DNA from: Haloplanus sp.
GTDB taxonomy: Archaea; Halobacteriota; Halobacteria; Halobacteriales; Haloferacaceae
Reading direction: 5' to 3'
Assembly (NCBI RefSeq): GCF_028275055.1
Contig: NZ_JAQCNJ010000035.1
Span: 1-35,367, forward strand
Length of the DNA: 35,367 bases
Shown in pieces: positions 9,049-17,377 of this stretch (positions are counted from its first letter, which is position 1; each line of letters begins with the position of its first letter). The notes under the pieces were generated by a model. The model saw only the letters and a list, made by a program, of their open reading frames with translations. It searched no databases and had not been told where the DNA came from. The position numbers were made by a program, and so were the translations under genes.

Positions 9049-9180
9049 GCAGTCAGTGAACTCCCGCCGACACCGTCTCCGCTCCCGGAGGTCACTGCCA
9101 CCGTGGTCGGACCGTTGTTCCCCTCGAACCGCCGCCCGGTGTCTCGGCGTGTTCAGATGCCTCGTTTCGGCATCCGTCGA

Positions 9181-9244
9181 CGATGGGACGATTGGACGAT
9201 GGGACGATGGGACGATGGGACGAGTGGACGAGTGGACGAGTGGA
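9181..9244. repeat. Octanucleotide tandem repeat, eight copies
   Basis: Eight uninterrupted 8-base units: CGATGGGA once, the variant CGATTGGA once, CGATGGGA three times, then CGAGTGGA three times. The block occupies the middle of the 304-base gap between the HPP-UspA gene and the SAMP1-like gene (9049-9352), which otherwise holds no gene. The two homogenised sub-blocks point to slippage expansion after a point change. A unit of 8 is not a multiple of 3, so it does not suit a coding repeat. Confidence 0.9.
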
Positions 9245-9352
9245 CGCCGCAGCGCCGGTCGCCCGTCGTGCCGAGGCGCACGACCGACCCAGCGCCCGGA
9301 GCCGGCCGCCCGAGACACAACCCATTTGACCCACCGGGATGGAAAGTACCCT

Positions 9353-9646
9353 ATGGAGTGGAAGCTGTTCGCGGACCTCGCGGAGGTGGCCGACGACCGG
9401 GAGATATCCGTCGACGTCGATGTCGGTGACGGCGCGACGGTCGGCGACGCGCTCGACGCTCTATTCGAGGCACAGCCGTCGCTCCGGGACCGCGTTCTCG
9501 ACGACTCCGGAGCCGTCGCGGATCACATCAACGTTCTCCGGAACGGCGAGAACGTCCACGCGGACGACGGACTGGAGACAACGGTCGACGTGGGCGACGA
9601 ACTCGCGTTGTTCCCGCCGGTGAGCGGTGGGCGCGTAGCGGAGTAA
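9353..9646 (+). CDS. samp1: Ubiquitin-like small archaeal modifier protein (SAMP1/MoaD family)
   Basis: 97 residues with a beta-grasp MoaD-type fold. The start M-E-W-K-L-F-A-D-L-A and the segment H-I-N-V-L-R-N-G-E-N match haloarchaeal SAMP1 proteins as I remember them, and the end contains F-P-P-V-S-G-G. In this family the C-terminal glycine is adenylated by UbaA and joined to lysines or used as a sulfur carrier for molybdopterin synthesis. Here the Gly-Gly at 92-93 is followed by four extra residues, R-V-A-E, so activation would need trimming. A CATTTGACC element about 26 bases upstream fits a leaderless start. Confidence 0.88.
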   Translation: MEWKLFADLAEVADDREISVDVDVGDGATVGDALDALFEAQPSLRDRVLDDSGAVADHINVLRNGENVHADDGLETTVDVGDELALFPPVSGGRVAE

Positions 9647-9676
9647 CGGACGCGACGAGCGGTCGTGCCGTCCCGA

Positions 9677-10513
9677 TCACTCGGGACGGGGACGGGCGGT
9701 GAACAGGGTCTGGACGACCGAAAAGGGGTCGTACACCGACTGGTGGCACTGACAGTAGACACCGTTGGGGTTCCCGAACCGGGCGGCGTCTTCGGTCTGT
9801 TTGTAGCCGGGGACACAACAAAAGTGAGTACACTTGTTGAGCCATGCGATAAATCCCTGATCGGTGCTCGCCTGTAGCCACTCGTTGTTCTGAGCGGCCT
9901 GTTCGACGCGCCGGCTTCGAACCACCTGAATCGGAATCACGTTGTCGGCGCCCTCTGACCGCCACGTGCCCGTGGCGGGCTTGCCGGTCCCGGCGTCACC
10001 GATACCGTTGCCCCACTCGGTGTAGTCATCGAAATCGTCGACGTGAAACCGGTCGCCCTTTTCTTTGGCCTCGGACTGCCAGTCGTAGGCGGGACTGGAC
10101 CCGGACCGGAAGTAGTTGTCACTCTCGTACCCCGGCTGGATGCCTTGATATCCCTCGACACCGCAGTATTGGAACCACTCCGAGGAGTAGGTCGTTCCGC
10201 CGAGATCCATCTCCGCCACCTCGACCTCGATGCCGCCTTGGAGTTGCGTTTCGACATCCGGCCAGAGCCCCCTAACGTAGCCCTCGTCGTCGACCTCGAG
10301 CGGGATCTGTGGCATCCCGCGAGGCGCGGGGCCGGCCGTGTTCTCGATGGCCCACGCCTGCGTGGCCCCGCCACCGGCGCCCGGCGAGGCAGTCGCGCTG
10401 TTGACGGTGACCGTCCCGAGTGCGCCGACGCCGGCGAGCGCCGATCCGCCCACGACGCCTTTGACGAACCGTCGTCGCCCGCTTTCTTTGGGGTATTTAT
10501 CGTCCGCGCTCAT
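9677..10513 (-). CDS. Rieske iron-sulfur protein of a cytochrome bc-type complex
   Basis: 278 residues. The N-terminus has a Tat motif (G-R-R-R-F-V-K-G) and a hydrophobic anchor at about 17-40. The Rieske ligands are C228-T-H230 and C254-Q-C256-H257, with C233 and C256 placed to form the usual disulfide. It should pass electrons from a quinol to a c-type cytochrome or halocyanin outside the membrane. Homologues in haloarchaea usually sit next to a cytochrome b gene; here the neighbours are convergent SAMP1 and divergent pyrG, so the partner is encoded elsewhere. A CTTTTC element lies about 30 bases upstream of the ATG. Confidence 0.92.
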   Translation of the reverse strand: MSADDKYPKESGRRRFVKGVVGGSALAGVGALGTVTVNSATASPGAGGGATQAWAIENTAGPAPRGMPQIPLEVDDEGYVRGLWPDVETQLQGGIEVEVAEMDLGGTTYSSEWFQYCGVEGYQGIQPGYESDNYFRSGSSPAYDWQSEAKEKGDRFHVDDFDDYTEWGNGIGDAGTGKPATGTWRSEGADNVIPIQVVRSRRVEQAAQNNEWLQASTDQGFIAWLNKCTHFCCVPGYKQTEDAARFGNPNGVYCQCHQSVYDPFSVVQTLFTARPRPE

Positions 10514-11004
10514 GACATCAGCTTAGGGCGGGCGCTGAAAAGCATGACGAAGTGACCGGCCGGACGCGGTGTCGTCGCCCCGACCCGTTCGGGGCGGCGT
10601 CACCAATTCCACGACGCGCCGGACGGATCGACGATCCGTTTCTCTCCCCTGCTCCCATCGGTGCGAATCGTCTCCGCGTTTTCGTCGTCCGGAGCCGCGT
10701 TCAGCGTCCGGTCGGTCCCGGAGGTCCGCTCCGGGCACGCCCCGTGGCCGGGGCGGTCACGTCACACCCATGTCGTAAGACTCAGGTCGTCGCGGCCGAC
10801 TGCGGTCGGAACGACGCTCTCACCGCCGACGGTGCTCGAACGGTCCCGGGGTCGGTCGACGTGTCCTGCCACCGAGTTCCGGGCGGTCAGTGCGGACGAC
10901 AGCGGTCGCCTTCGCCTCGGAGCCGACGAGGTGGTCCCACGTGACCGGTCGCCACACGACCGGGCAGGCGAAACGATTTTGCCGTGGGCTTGCGCAGAGT
11001 CGTT
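10514..11004. other. Divergent intergenic region between the Rieske gene and pyrG
   Basis: About 490 bases with no gene I can support. It holds a strong hairpin at 10576-10596 (8-bp stem CGCCCCGA/TCGGGGCG, 5-base loop) and should contain both outward promoters. A CGATTTTGCC stretch about 30 bases before pyrG is the likely TATA region. Short open frames here are Arg/Pro-rich and unconvincing. Confidence 0.5.
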
Positions 11005-12654
11005 ATGCCGACCGAATCCGACACCGGATACGACCCGGAACTGGGTCGGAAGTTCGTTTTTGTGACCGGCGGGGTGATGTCCGGTCTCGGCAAGGGTATC
11101 ACGGCCGCGAGCACCGGCCGCCTCCTGGCGAACGCGGGCTTCGACGTGACCGCGGTAAAGATCGACCCGTATCTCAACGTCGACGCGGGGACGATGAACC
11201 CCTACCAGCACGGTGAGGTGTACGTTCTGAAAGACGGGGGCGAGGTCGACCTTGACCTCGGAAACTACGAGCGCTTTCTCGGCACGGATATGACCTCCGA
11301 CCACAACGTCACCACCGGAAAGACGTACCAACACGTCATCGAGAAGGAACGGGCGGGCGATTATCTGGGGAACACGGTTCAGATCATCCCTCACATCACC
11401 GACGACATCAAGCGCCGCATTCGCGAGGCCGCCGAGGGGACCGATATCTGTTTGGTCGAGGTTGGGGGGACCGTCGGTGATATCGAGGGGATGCCTTATC
11501 TCGAAGCGCTCCGGCAGTTCTCCCACGAGGAGGACGACGAGGACGTTCTCTTCGCCCACGTTACCCTTATCCCGTACTCACAGAACGGCGAACAGAAGAC
11601 CAAACCCACCCAACACAGCGTGAAGGAACTGCGCTCGATCGGTCTCCAACCGGACGTGCTCGTCGGTCGTTGCGAGGACCACCTCGACGCCGAGACACGG
11701 GAGAAGATCGCGCTGTTCTGTGACGTGCCGACCGACGCGGTGTTCTCGAACCCGGATGTTGAGGACATCTATCACGTCCCGCTGATGGTTGAGGAGGAAG
11801 GTCTCGACGAGTACGTGATGGAGGAGCTACACGTCGCCGACGAGGCGCTCCCACGCGGGGAACGCGACAGCCGGTGGCGTGACCTCGTCACCCGCGAACG
11901 GACCGGCGAAATCGACATTGCACTGGTCGGCAAGTACGCCTTCGAAGACGCCTATATGTCGATCCACGAGGCGCTGAAACACGCGGGTATCCATCGGAAC
12001 GTCGACGTGAACGCGTTGTGGGTCGACGCCGACGAGATGCGCGATCACCACACCGAACGCCTCCGCGAGGCCGATGCGGTCGTCGTCCCCGGCGGCTTCG
12101 GTTCCCGGGGGTCCGAGGGCAAGGTCGAGGCCATCCGCCACGCCCGCGAGAACGACGTTCCGTTTCTCGGCCTTTGTCTTGGCTTCCAGATGGCCGTCGT
12201 CGAGTACGCCCGGAACGTGCTCGGGTTGGAGGGTGCCCACTCCGCCGAAATCGACGAGGAGACGCCGTACCCGGTTATCGACCTCCTGCCCGAGCAGTAC
12301 GATCTCGAAGACCTCGGCGGAACGATGCGACTCGGTGCACACACCACCGACATCGACTCCGGGACGCTCGCCCACGAGGTGTACGACGCTGACAGTTGCA
12401 CCGAACGTCACCGCCACCGCTACGAGGTCAACCCGGAGTACATCGACGACCTCGAGGCCGGATCGCTCACCTTCTCGGGCCGTGCGAACAACCGGATGGA
12501 GATCGTCGAACTCGACGACCACCCCTACTTTCTGGGGACGCAGTTCCACCCCGAGTTCCGGTCGCGTCCCGACCGGGCGAGCCCACCCTTTGTCGGCCTT
12601 GTTGAGGCGGTGCTCGATCGCGCCGACATGACCGAACGGGAGGTGGAGGCCTGA
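11005..12654 (+). CDS. pyrG: CTP synthase
   Basis: 549 residues from ATG 11005. The N-terminal synthetase domain shows [10 protein letters not shown], the modified P-loop of CTP synthase. The C-terminal class I glutamine amidotransferase domain has nucleophile C391 in L-G-L-C-L-G-F-Q and catalytic H515 in Q-F-H-P-E-F, with E517. It converts UTP to CTP using ATP and glutamine. An upstream in-frame GTG at 10984 would overlap the promoter and is not favoured. The stop TGA overlaps the ATG of the next gene by one base, so the two are translationally coupled. Confidence 0.96.
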   Translation: MPTESDTGYDPELGRKFVFVTGGVMSGLGKGITAASTGRLLANAGFDVTAVKIDPYLNVDAGTMNPYQHGEVYVLKDGGEVDLDLGNYERFLGTDMTSDHNVTTGKTYQHVIEKERAGDYLGNTVQIIPHITDDIKRRIREAAEGTDICLVEVGGTVGDIEGMPYLEALRQFSHEEDDEDVLFAHVTLIPYSQNGEQKTKPTQHSVKELRSIGLQPDVLVGRCEDHLDAETREKIALFCDVPTDAVFSNPDVEDIYHVPLMVEEEGLDEYVMEELHVADEALPRGERDSRWRDLVTRERTGEIDIALVGKYAFEDAYMSIHEALKHAGIHRNVDVNALWVDADEMRDHHTERLREADAVVVPGGFGSRGSEGKVEAIRHARENDVPFLGLCLGFQMAVVEYARNVLGLEGAHSAEIDEETPYPVIDLLPEQYDLEDLGGTMRLGAHTTDIDSGTLAHEVYDADSCTERHRHRYEVNPEYIDDLEAGSLTFSGRANNRMEIVELDDHPYFLGTQFHPEFRSRPDRASPPFVGLVEAVLDRADMTEREVEA

Positions 12655-13574
12655 TGGTCGACACCGACGCGTTCATTCCGGAGGCGACAAAGGAGATAGC
12701 CGACGCGGTCGGCGAGAACGACAACGCCATCATCGCGCTCTCCGGCGGTGTCGACTCCTCGGTCGCCGCGGCGCTCGCTTACCGCGCCATCGGCGACCGC
12801 CTCACCCCCGTCTACGTCGACACCGGGCTGATGCGGAAAGGCGAGACGAAGGGCATCCGCGAGACGTTCGCGTTCATGGACAGCCTCCGGATCGTCGATG
12901 CACAGGATCGCTTTCTCGACGCGCTCGAAGGTGTCACCGATCCCGAGGAGAAGCGCCACGTCATCGGGGAGTCGTTCATCAGGGAGTTCGAACGCGAGGC
13001 CCGCGAGGCCAACGCCGACCACCTCGTTCAGGGGACGATCTACCCCGACCGCATCGAGAGCGAGGGCAACATCAAATCCCACCACAACGTCGGTGGACTC
13101 CCCGACGTGGTCGACTTCGAGGGGATCGTCGAACCCGTCCGTGACCTCTACAAGGACGAGGTTCGCGAGGTGGCCCGCGCACTCGACCTCGAAGCGGTGG
13201 TTTCCGAGCGGATGCCGTTCCCCGGTCCCGGCCTCGCGGTCCGTATCATCGGCGAGGTGACCGAGGAGAAACTCGGCGTCGCTCGGGAGGCGTGTCACGT
13301 CGTCGAGGAGGAGGTCGAGGCACACGACCCGTGGCAGGCCTTTGCGGCCGTTATCGGCAAGGCAACGGGTGTGAAAGGCGACAACCGCGTCCACGGTTGG
13401 ATCGTCTCGGTCCGGTCGGTCGAGAGCAGGGACGGCATGACCGCCCGCGCACAGGAACTTCCGTGGGAGACGCTCCAACGAATCCAGAGTCGCATCACCG
13501 GCGAAAACGAGAACGTCGCGCGGGTCGTCTACGACGTCACGCATAAGCCGCCCGCGACCATCGAGTACGAGTGA
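12654..13574 (+). CDS. guaAb: GMP synthase, ATP-pyrophosphatase subunit (GuaAb)
   Basis: 306 residues. The PP-loop S-G-G-V-D-S-S at residues 30-36 binds ATP, and the C-terminal third is the GMP-synthase dimerisation domain ending [17 protein letters not shown], typical of this enzyme. It aminates XMP to GMP. As in other archaea the glutaminase is a separate protein, not encoded in this window. It overlaps pyrG by one base at its start and the next gene by one base at its end, linking the two amidotransferase-dependent steps of CTP and GMP synthesis in one operon. Confidence 0.95.
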   Translation: MVDTDAFIPEATKEIADAVGENDNAIIALSGGVDSSVAAALAYRAIGDRLTPVYVDTGLMRKGETKGIRETFAFMDSLRIVDAQDRFLDALEGVTDPEEKRHVIGESFIREFEREAREANADHLVQGTIYPDRIESEGNIKSHHNVGGLPDVVDFEGIVEPVRDLYKDEVREVARALDLEAVVSERMPFPGPGLAVRIIGEVTEEKLGVAREACHVVEEEVEAHDPWQAFAAVIGKATGVKGDNRVHGWIVSVRSVESRDGMTARAQELPWETLQRIQSRITGENENVARVVYDVTHKPPATIEYE

Positions 13575-13894
13575 TGACCCAAGCGATACTGGCCGGCCCG
13601 GACCACGACGACCTGGGGCCGGCACTGGAAGGCGAGGGCATCGATGTCTCGTGTGTCGATGGGATCCTCACCGCATCCGTTCTCGACGACGCTGGTATCG
13701 CCGACGCCGATCTGTTCGTTCTCACGGATCTGGACGAGGCGACCGCCATCTCGGTGGTCAAGGATCGGAATCCCGATGTCCGGATCGTCGTCTACAGCCA
13801 CGATTCGCTCCCCGAGTTCGTGCGCGGCCAGACCGACCTCGCGATGGACCCCGATCTGTTCGGCGTCGACATGGTGGCCGAGGAACTGGGTTGA
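13574..13894 (+). CDS. DUF7126-like small Rossmann-type protein
   Basis: 106 residues from ATG 13574, which overlaps the guaAb stop by one base. The sequence alternates strand and helix (A-I-L-A-G, D-L-F-V-L-T-D, V-R-I-V-V-Y-S-H) like a small alpha/beta or receiver-like Rossmann domain, and it is very acidic. Haloarchaeal relatives next to pyrG are sometimes labelled as CTP synthetase, probably because of the neighbour; no synthetase motif is present here. The strict coupling to pyrG-guaAb suggests a regulatory or accessory role in nucleotide synthesis, which is inference. Confidence 0.75.
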   Translation: MTQAILAGPDHDDLGPALEGEGIDVSCVDGILTASVLDDAGIADADLFVLTDLDEATAISVVKDRNPDVRIVVYSHDSLPEFVRGQTDLAMDPDLFGVDMVAEELG

Positions 13895-14253
13895 GGCCTC
13901 GGTCACTCCGGATCGGGGGCACACGACCCGGACCTGAACCCGGACCCGCGGCTCCCCTGTCGGATCGATGGCCACACGTGCCATCGGGCGCGATGCCCGC
14001 TACGGCCCCGCCCGCGGTTCCGCCCATCGCGCCGGTGGCCACCGCCGGCTTTGGCGTGGTGAACGCGGTGAGCCGACAAACTCCGTTATCATCCCCGACC
14101 GCGTCCCGAACCTGTTCGGCTCCGGTTTCGATGACCGCGGGCCGCCGACGGGCCCCGACCCTTTCCCACACCACGGCCGTCACCCCCACCCGAGACGCTC
14201 CGCGCTTCCCCGGAAACGCACCGATTAAGACGCCGGCGGCCGATACGACTAGC
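13895..14253. other. Intergenic region with the cupin promoter
   Basis: About 360 bases with no plus-strand gene. A GATTAAG element at 14223-14229 is the likely TATA box of the cupin gene. A minus-strand frame here reads as Ala/Gly-rich protein-like sequence, but its start would overlap this promoter and it runs on antisense to the DUF7126 gene; I do not call it. Confidence 0.45.
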
Positions 14254-14577
14254 ATGACGCTCGACCGACTGGAGACGTTCGATCCGGCTCCCGACGAGGT
14301 GGTGACGGCCGAACTCGCCGTCAGCGACGACGTACTGGTGAAAGCCTTCGCTCTGGGTCAGGGTGCGCGACTGGAACCACACGAACACGCCGACAGCACG
14401 AACGTCTTTCACGTCCTCCGCGGGACGGTGACCGTGATCCAAGGCGACGACGAGGAGGCGATCAACGCTCCCGGCGTCGTCTACCACGACCGTGGCGTAG
14501 GCCACGGGGCGCGCAACGACACCGACGACGTCGCCGTGTTCACCGCCAGTCTCTGCCCGCTACCGGGGTCGGGCTGA
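14254..14577 (+). CDS. Single-domain cupin protein
   Basis: 107 residues. The cupin motif 1 is visible as P-H-E-H-A-D-S-T-N-V-F-H-V-L-R-G, with the two histidines of H-x-H as metal ligands, and motif 2 as a later P-G-V-V-Y-H-D-R-G-V-G-H. A small beta-barrel metal-binding protein results. Substrate or partner cannot be inferred. A TATA-like element centred 28 bases upstream (14223-14229) fits a leaderless ATG 14254. The next gene lies 61 bases downstream with its own ribosome binding site. Confidence 0.85.
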   Translation: MTLDRLETFDPAPDEVVTAELAVSDDVLVKAFALGQGARLEPHEHADSTNVFHVLRGTVTVIQGDDEEAINAPGVVYHDRGVGHGARNDTDDVAVFTASLCPLPGSG

Positions 14578-14629
14578 GATGGCCCCGCATCGACCGGTTC
14601 ACACATCGTCGGCCCGTTGTTCCCCGATG

Positions 14630-14636
14630 AGGTGAG
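14630..14636 (+). promoter_or_regulatory. Strong ribosome binding site
   Basis: GAGGTGA ends two to three bases before ATG 14639 and is fully complementary to the 3' end of archaeal 16S rRNA. This contrasts with the leaderless starts around it and fixes the start of the GHMP-family gene. Confidence 0.6.
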
Positions 14637-14638
14637 CC

Positions 14639-15628
14639 ATGTCATACGCCCGAGTCACCACACACGCCCGCCTCCACTTCGGCTTCTGTAACCTGAGTCT
14701 GGCCCGCGAGCGCCTTTACGGCAGTTTAGGCGTGGGTCTCGACCGCCCGCAGGTCAGTATCGCCGCGACCCCCGACGAGGGCGTGACCTGTGACAACCCG
14801 ACCGTCCACGACTACACGACGCGGGCGGTCGAGCAGCTCGGCGTCGACGGCGCGGACGTGACCGTCGACGGCTCCTTTCCACGGCATGTCGGTCTCGGAA
14901 GCGGGACACAGTTGGCCCTCGCGACGCTCGCCGCCGTCGCACACGCCCACGACCGCCCGGTCGACGCCCGACGCCTCGCACCGGAGTTGGGCCGTGGCGG
15001 TCGTTCCGGTATCGGCGTCGCCACCTTCGAGAACGGCGGGTTCGTTCTCGATGCCGGCCATCCGACCACGCGGTTCACCACCGACCGTCCGGCGCTCGGT
15101 CGGTGGTCGGTGCCGCCGGTCGCCGCGCGACATCCGCTCCCCAAGGACTGGCGCTTTCTGGTCGTGGTGCCCGAGGGCCACGCCGGGCCGAGCGGCGACG
15201 CGGAGGACAGGAGTATGCGCTCGGCCGTCGAGTCCGCGCCCCCGTCACCGAGCGACCGCCTCGCCGGCGTCATCACCCGTCGTGTGCTCCCGGCGGTCAC
15301 CGAGGGCTCTGCCGAGCGCTTCGGGGCGGCCGTCGCGGAGGTCGGCCGCCTCAACGGGACGTGGTACACGGACGAACAGGGCGGCGTTTATCGCCCGCCC
15401 GCCGGTGAACTCGTCGCCGCCCTCGACGAGGACCCGGCCGTCTACGGTGCGGGACAGTCCTCCTGGGGGCCGTCGGTGTACGGGATCACCGACGCCGACA
15501 GGTCGGCGGCGGCACGCGAGGCGGGACGCGCCGCTCTGGACGCCGCGGGTGTCGACGGCCGCGTCCTGATCGCCGAGGGGCGCAACCGCGGCGCGGCGGT
15601 CGACGGCGACCCGCGCCGCAACGACTAA
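14639..15628 (+). CDS. Beta-ribofuranosylaminobenzene 5'-phosphate synthase-like GHMP protein
   Basis: 329 residues. The N-terminus T-T-H-A-R-L-H-F-G-F and the GHMP phosphate-binding loop H-V-G-L-G-S-G-T-Q (G85-Q91) match beta-RFAP synthase, which condenses PRPP with 4-hydroxybenzoate or 4-aminobenzoate in methanopterin synthesis. The C-terminal G-Q-S-S-W-G-P-S-V-Y-G motif is also typical of that family. Haloarchaea are not methanogens and use folates, so the real product may be another pterin or an unrelated phosphoribosyl compound. The gene is followed after 24 bases by the KaiC-like gene and may be co-transcribed with it. Confidence 0.8.
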   Translation: MSYARVTTHARLHFGFCNLSLARERLYGSLGVGLDRPQVSIAATPDEGVTCDNPTVHDYTTRAVEQLGVDGADVTVDGSFPRHVGLGSGTQLALATLAAVAHAHDRPVDARRLAPELGRGGRSGIGVATFENGGFVLDAGHPTTRFTTDRPALGRWSVPPVAARHPLPKDWRFLVVVPEGHAGPSGDAEDRSMRSAVESAPPSPSDRLAGVITRRVLPAVTEGSAERFGAAVAEVGRLNGTWYTDEQGGVYRPPAGELVAALDEDPAVYGAGQSSWGPSVYGITDADRSAAAREAGRAALDAAGVDGRVLIAEGRNRGAAVDGDPRRND

Positions 15629-15652
15629 CTCGGCGACAGCCATACGCCATCC

Positions 15653-16489
15653 ATGGCACGCATCCCCTTCGGTATCGCCCGTCTCGACTCCATCGTCGGC
15701 GGCGGGGCGCCACCGGGGAGTGTCGTTCTGTTGGTCGGCGAGGCCGGCGCGGGCGCCCGCGAGTTCGCGTACACGAGCGCCGCGATGAACGGCCTGTACC
15801 ACGGCGACCGCGACGCGTTCACCCTCCACTACGGCGACGTGGAGTCGGGGGCAACGCCACCCGAGGAGATCCACTACGTTTCTTTCACGACCGGCCGCGA
15901 CCACCTCGAACGCGAACTGGCGTACACGATGAACGAGGACCTGGCCGGCATGGCGGTCGATCACGTCCAGTTTCGCGACCTCTCGCCCGAGTATTTTCAG
16001 CTGAGTCCGATCCCTCGCGAGTGGTACGCGGGCGCAACCCGGACCGTCGAGGATCTGGCGACGCGCGAGCGTCGGGAGAGCGCACTGAGCGCTCTCGGCG
16101 ACTACCTCGGCGAACACGCGGCGGGCAACCTCGTTGTTGTCGACTCGGTCACCGACCTCGTCGCCGCCATCAGCGACGACATGTCGTTGAGCGATATCGC
16201 CCTCGTGATGAAGGGCATCCAGAAGGTCGCCCACCAGTGGGGCGGGCTCATCCTCCTGTTGGTACAGGAGGAGACGCTCGACCCCACGGCACTCGGTCAT
16301 CTGATGGATGCCACCTCGGGAACGTTTCAGTTCGAGTGGGAGACCGGCGGGTCCAAACGCGCCCGAACCATGTTCGTCAAGGAGTTTCGAGGCGTTCTCT
16401 CGCGGCTCGAAGCGGAGAACATCATCCGGTTCGAAACGGAGATTCACGAGGGCGGATTCGATGTAAGCGGCGTCCGGAAGATCCGGTAG
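15653..16489 (+). CDS. RadA/KaiC-superfamily protein with degenerate Walker A (HTR-like protein)
   Basis: 278 residues. The fold begins P-F-G-I-A-R-L-D-S-I-V-G-G-G-A-P-P-G-S as in KaiC/RadA proteins, but the P-loop reads G29-E-A-G-A-G34-A-R-E: the invariant Lys and Thr/Ser are Ala and Arg. A Walker B-like strand L-V-V-V-D-S-V-T-D-L is kept. ATP hydrolysis is therefore doubtful, though nucleotide binding cannot be excluded. Close haloarchaeal relatives, as I recall them, carry the same change, so it is a family trait and not a mutation. These are often annotated as HTR-like proteins, with no known role. Confidence 0.8.
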   Translation: MARIPFGIARLDSIVGGGAPPGSVVLLVGEAGAGAREFAYTSAAMNGLYHGDRDAFTLHYGDVESGATPPEEIHYVSFTTGRDHLERELAYTMNEDLAGMAVDHVQFRDLSPEYFQLSPIPREWYAGATRTVEDLATRERRESALSALGDYLGEHAAGNLVVVDSVTDLVAAISDDMSLSDIALVMKGIQKVAHQWGGLILLLVQEETLDPTALGHLMDATSGTFQFEWETGGSKRARTMFVKEFRGVLSRLEAENIIRFETEIHEGGFDVSGVRKIR

Positions 16490-16503
16490 GTCGGGCCGAC
16501 CGA

Positions 16504-16510
16504 TACTTAA
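16504..16510 (+). promoter_or_regulatory. TATA-like box of the RHH/coiled-coil gene
   Basis: TACTTAA centred about 28 bases before ATG 16535, in the 45-base gap after the KaiC-like gene. It supports ATG 16535 over the ATG 21 bases upstream. Confidence 0.5.
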
Positions 16511-16534
16511 CGTGTGACGAGAAAGGGACACGGG

Positions 16535-17377
16535 ATGGCAGGCGAACAGTCCGACGCCTTCCCCGAGGAGTTGCGGGAGTGGGTCGAACGCCGGGCCGCG
16601 GAGCACGACGCCGACCCGGGAGCGGTTCTGGCACGGGCCGTCTCGGTGTATCGATATCTCGACGCCGAGGCCGAGGCCAAGGCTGAGGCCGGTGCCGGCA
16701 TCACCCCTGCCGATGTCGACCCGGGGCGTCTCGACGACATGGGCGACCGACTCGAAGCGTTGTCCGACCGTGTCGGCGGCGTTGAGGATGACCTCGACAC
16801 GAAAATCGACGACGTCCGCGACCGTGTCATTCAGGTCAAGCGCGAGGCAGACGACAAAGCATCCCGAACCCACGACCACCCCGAACTGTCCGACCGCGTC
16901 GACGCCGCCGCCACCGCCGCCGAGAACGCCACGGCACAGGTCGATGCACTCGCCGATCGGTTAGACCGTGGCTTCGAAAACTACGAGGAGATTTTGGAGT
17001 ATCTGACCGACACGACCGACGACCTCGAACGAACGGTCGATTCCATGGCCGACACCGTCGCCGACCTCCGTTCGACGCTCAGACACGTCGGCGCCGCCGA
17101 GGCCGACCGCCGGGCGGTCGACGACCTGCGGACGGTCGCGAACCGCCACGGCGACCGCACCGCCGCCTGTGGCGACTGTGGTTCGACGGTCGATGTCGGC
17201 TTGCTCTCCCGGCCCCGGTGTCCACACTGCGAAGCCACCTATACCCACTTCGAGCCCTCGACCGGATTCTTCGGGAGTGCAACACTCGTGACGGGAGACC
17301 GCCCGGCGTTGACCGACGGCGAGAACGGTGGCCGCGTCACCGACGAGGCGGGGTTCGGGGGGCCGACCGGTGACTGA
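16535..17377 (+). CDS. RHH-like / coiled-coil / zinc-ribbon protein
   Basis: 280 residues. The first 40 residues resemble a ribbon-helix-helix or CopG-like segment (P-E-E-L-R-E-W-V-E-R-R-A-A-E-H-D). Residues about 50-200 form a long acidic coiled coil with heptad-like spacing. A zinc ribbon follows, with C212, C215, C229 and C232 (C-G-D-C and C-P-H-C), then a flexible tail. This looks like an elongated scaffold or DNA-associated protein. Sequence does not show what it binds. The next gene starts (GTG 17370) inside its last codons. Confidence 0.78.
   Translation: MAGEQSDAFPEELREWVERRAAEHDADPGAVLARAVSVYRYLDAEAEAKAEAGAGITPADVDPGRLDDMGDRLEALSDRVGGVEDDLDTKIDDVRDRVIQVKREADDKASRTHDHPELSDRVDAAATAAENATAQVDALADRLDRGFENYEEILEYLTDTTDDLERTVDSMADTVADLRSTLRHVGAAEADRRAVDDLRTVANRHGDRTAACGDCGSTVDVGLLSRPRCPHCEATYTHFEPSTGFFGSATLVTGDRPALTDGENGGRVTDEAGFGGPTGD

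Noticed and set aside
10762-10960. Minus-strand stretch with T-A-R-N-S-V-A-G-H-V, faintly like a TOBE domain
   Set aside because: The similarity is short, there is no start or upstream domain, and the frame is Arg-rich outside it.
13895-14255. Minus-strand frame with Ala/Gly-rich, protein-like sequence
   Set aside because: It would start on top of the cupin promoter and continue antisense through the DUF7126 gene; composition alone does not support it.
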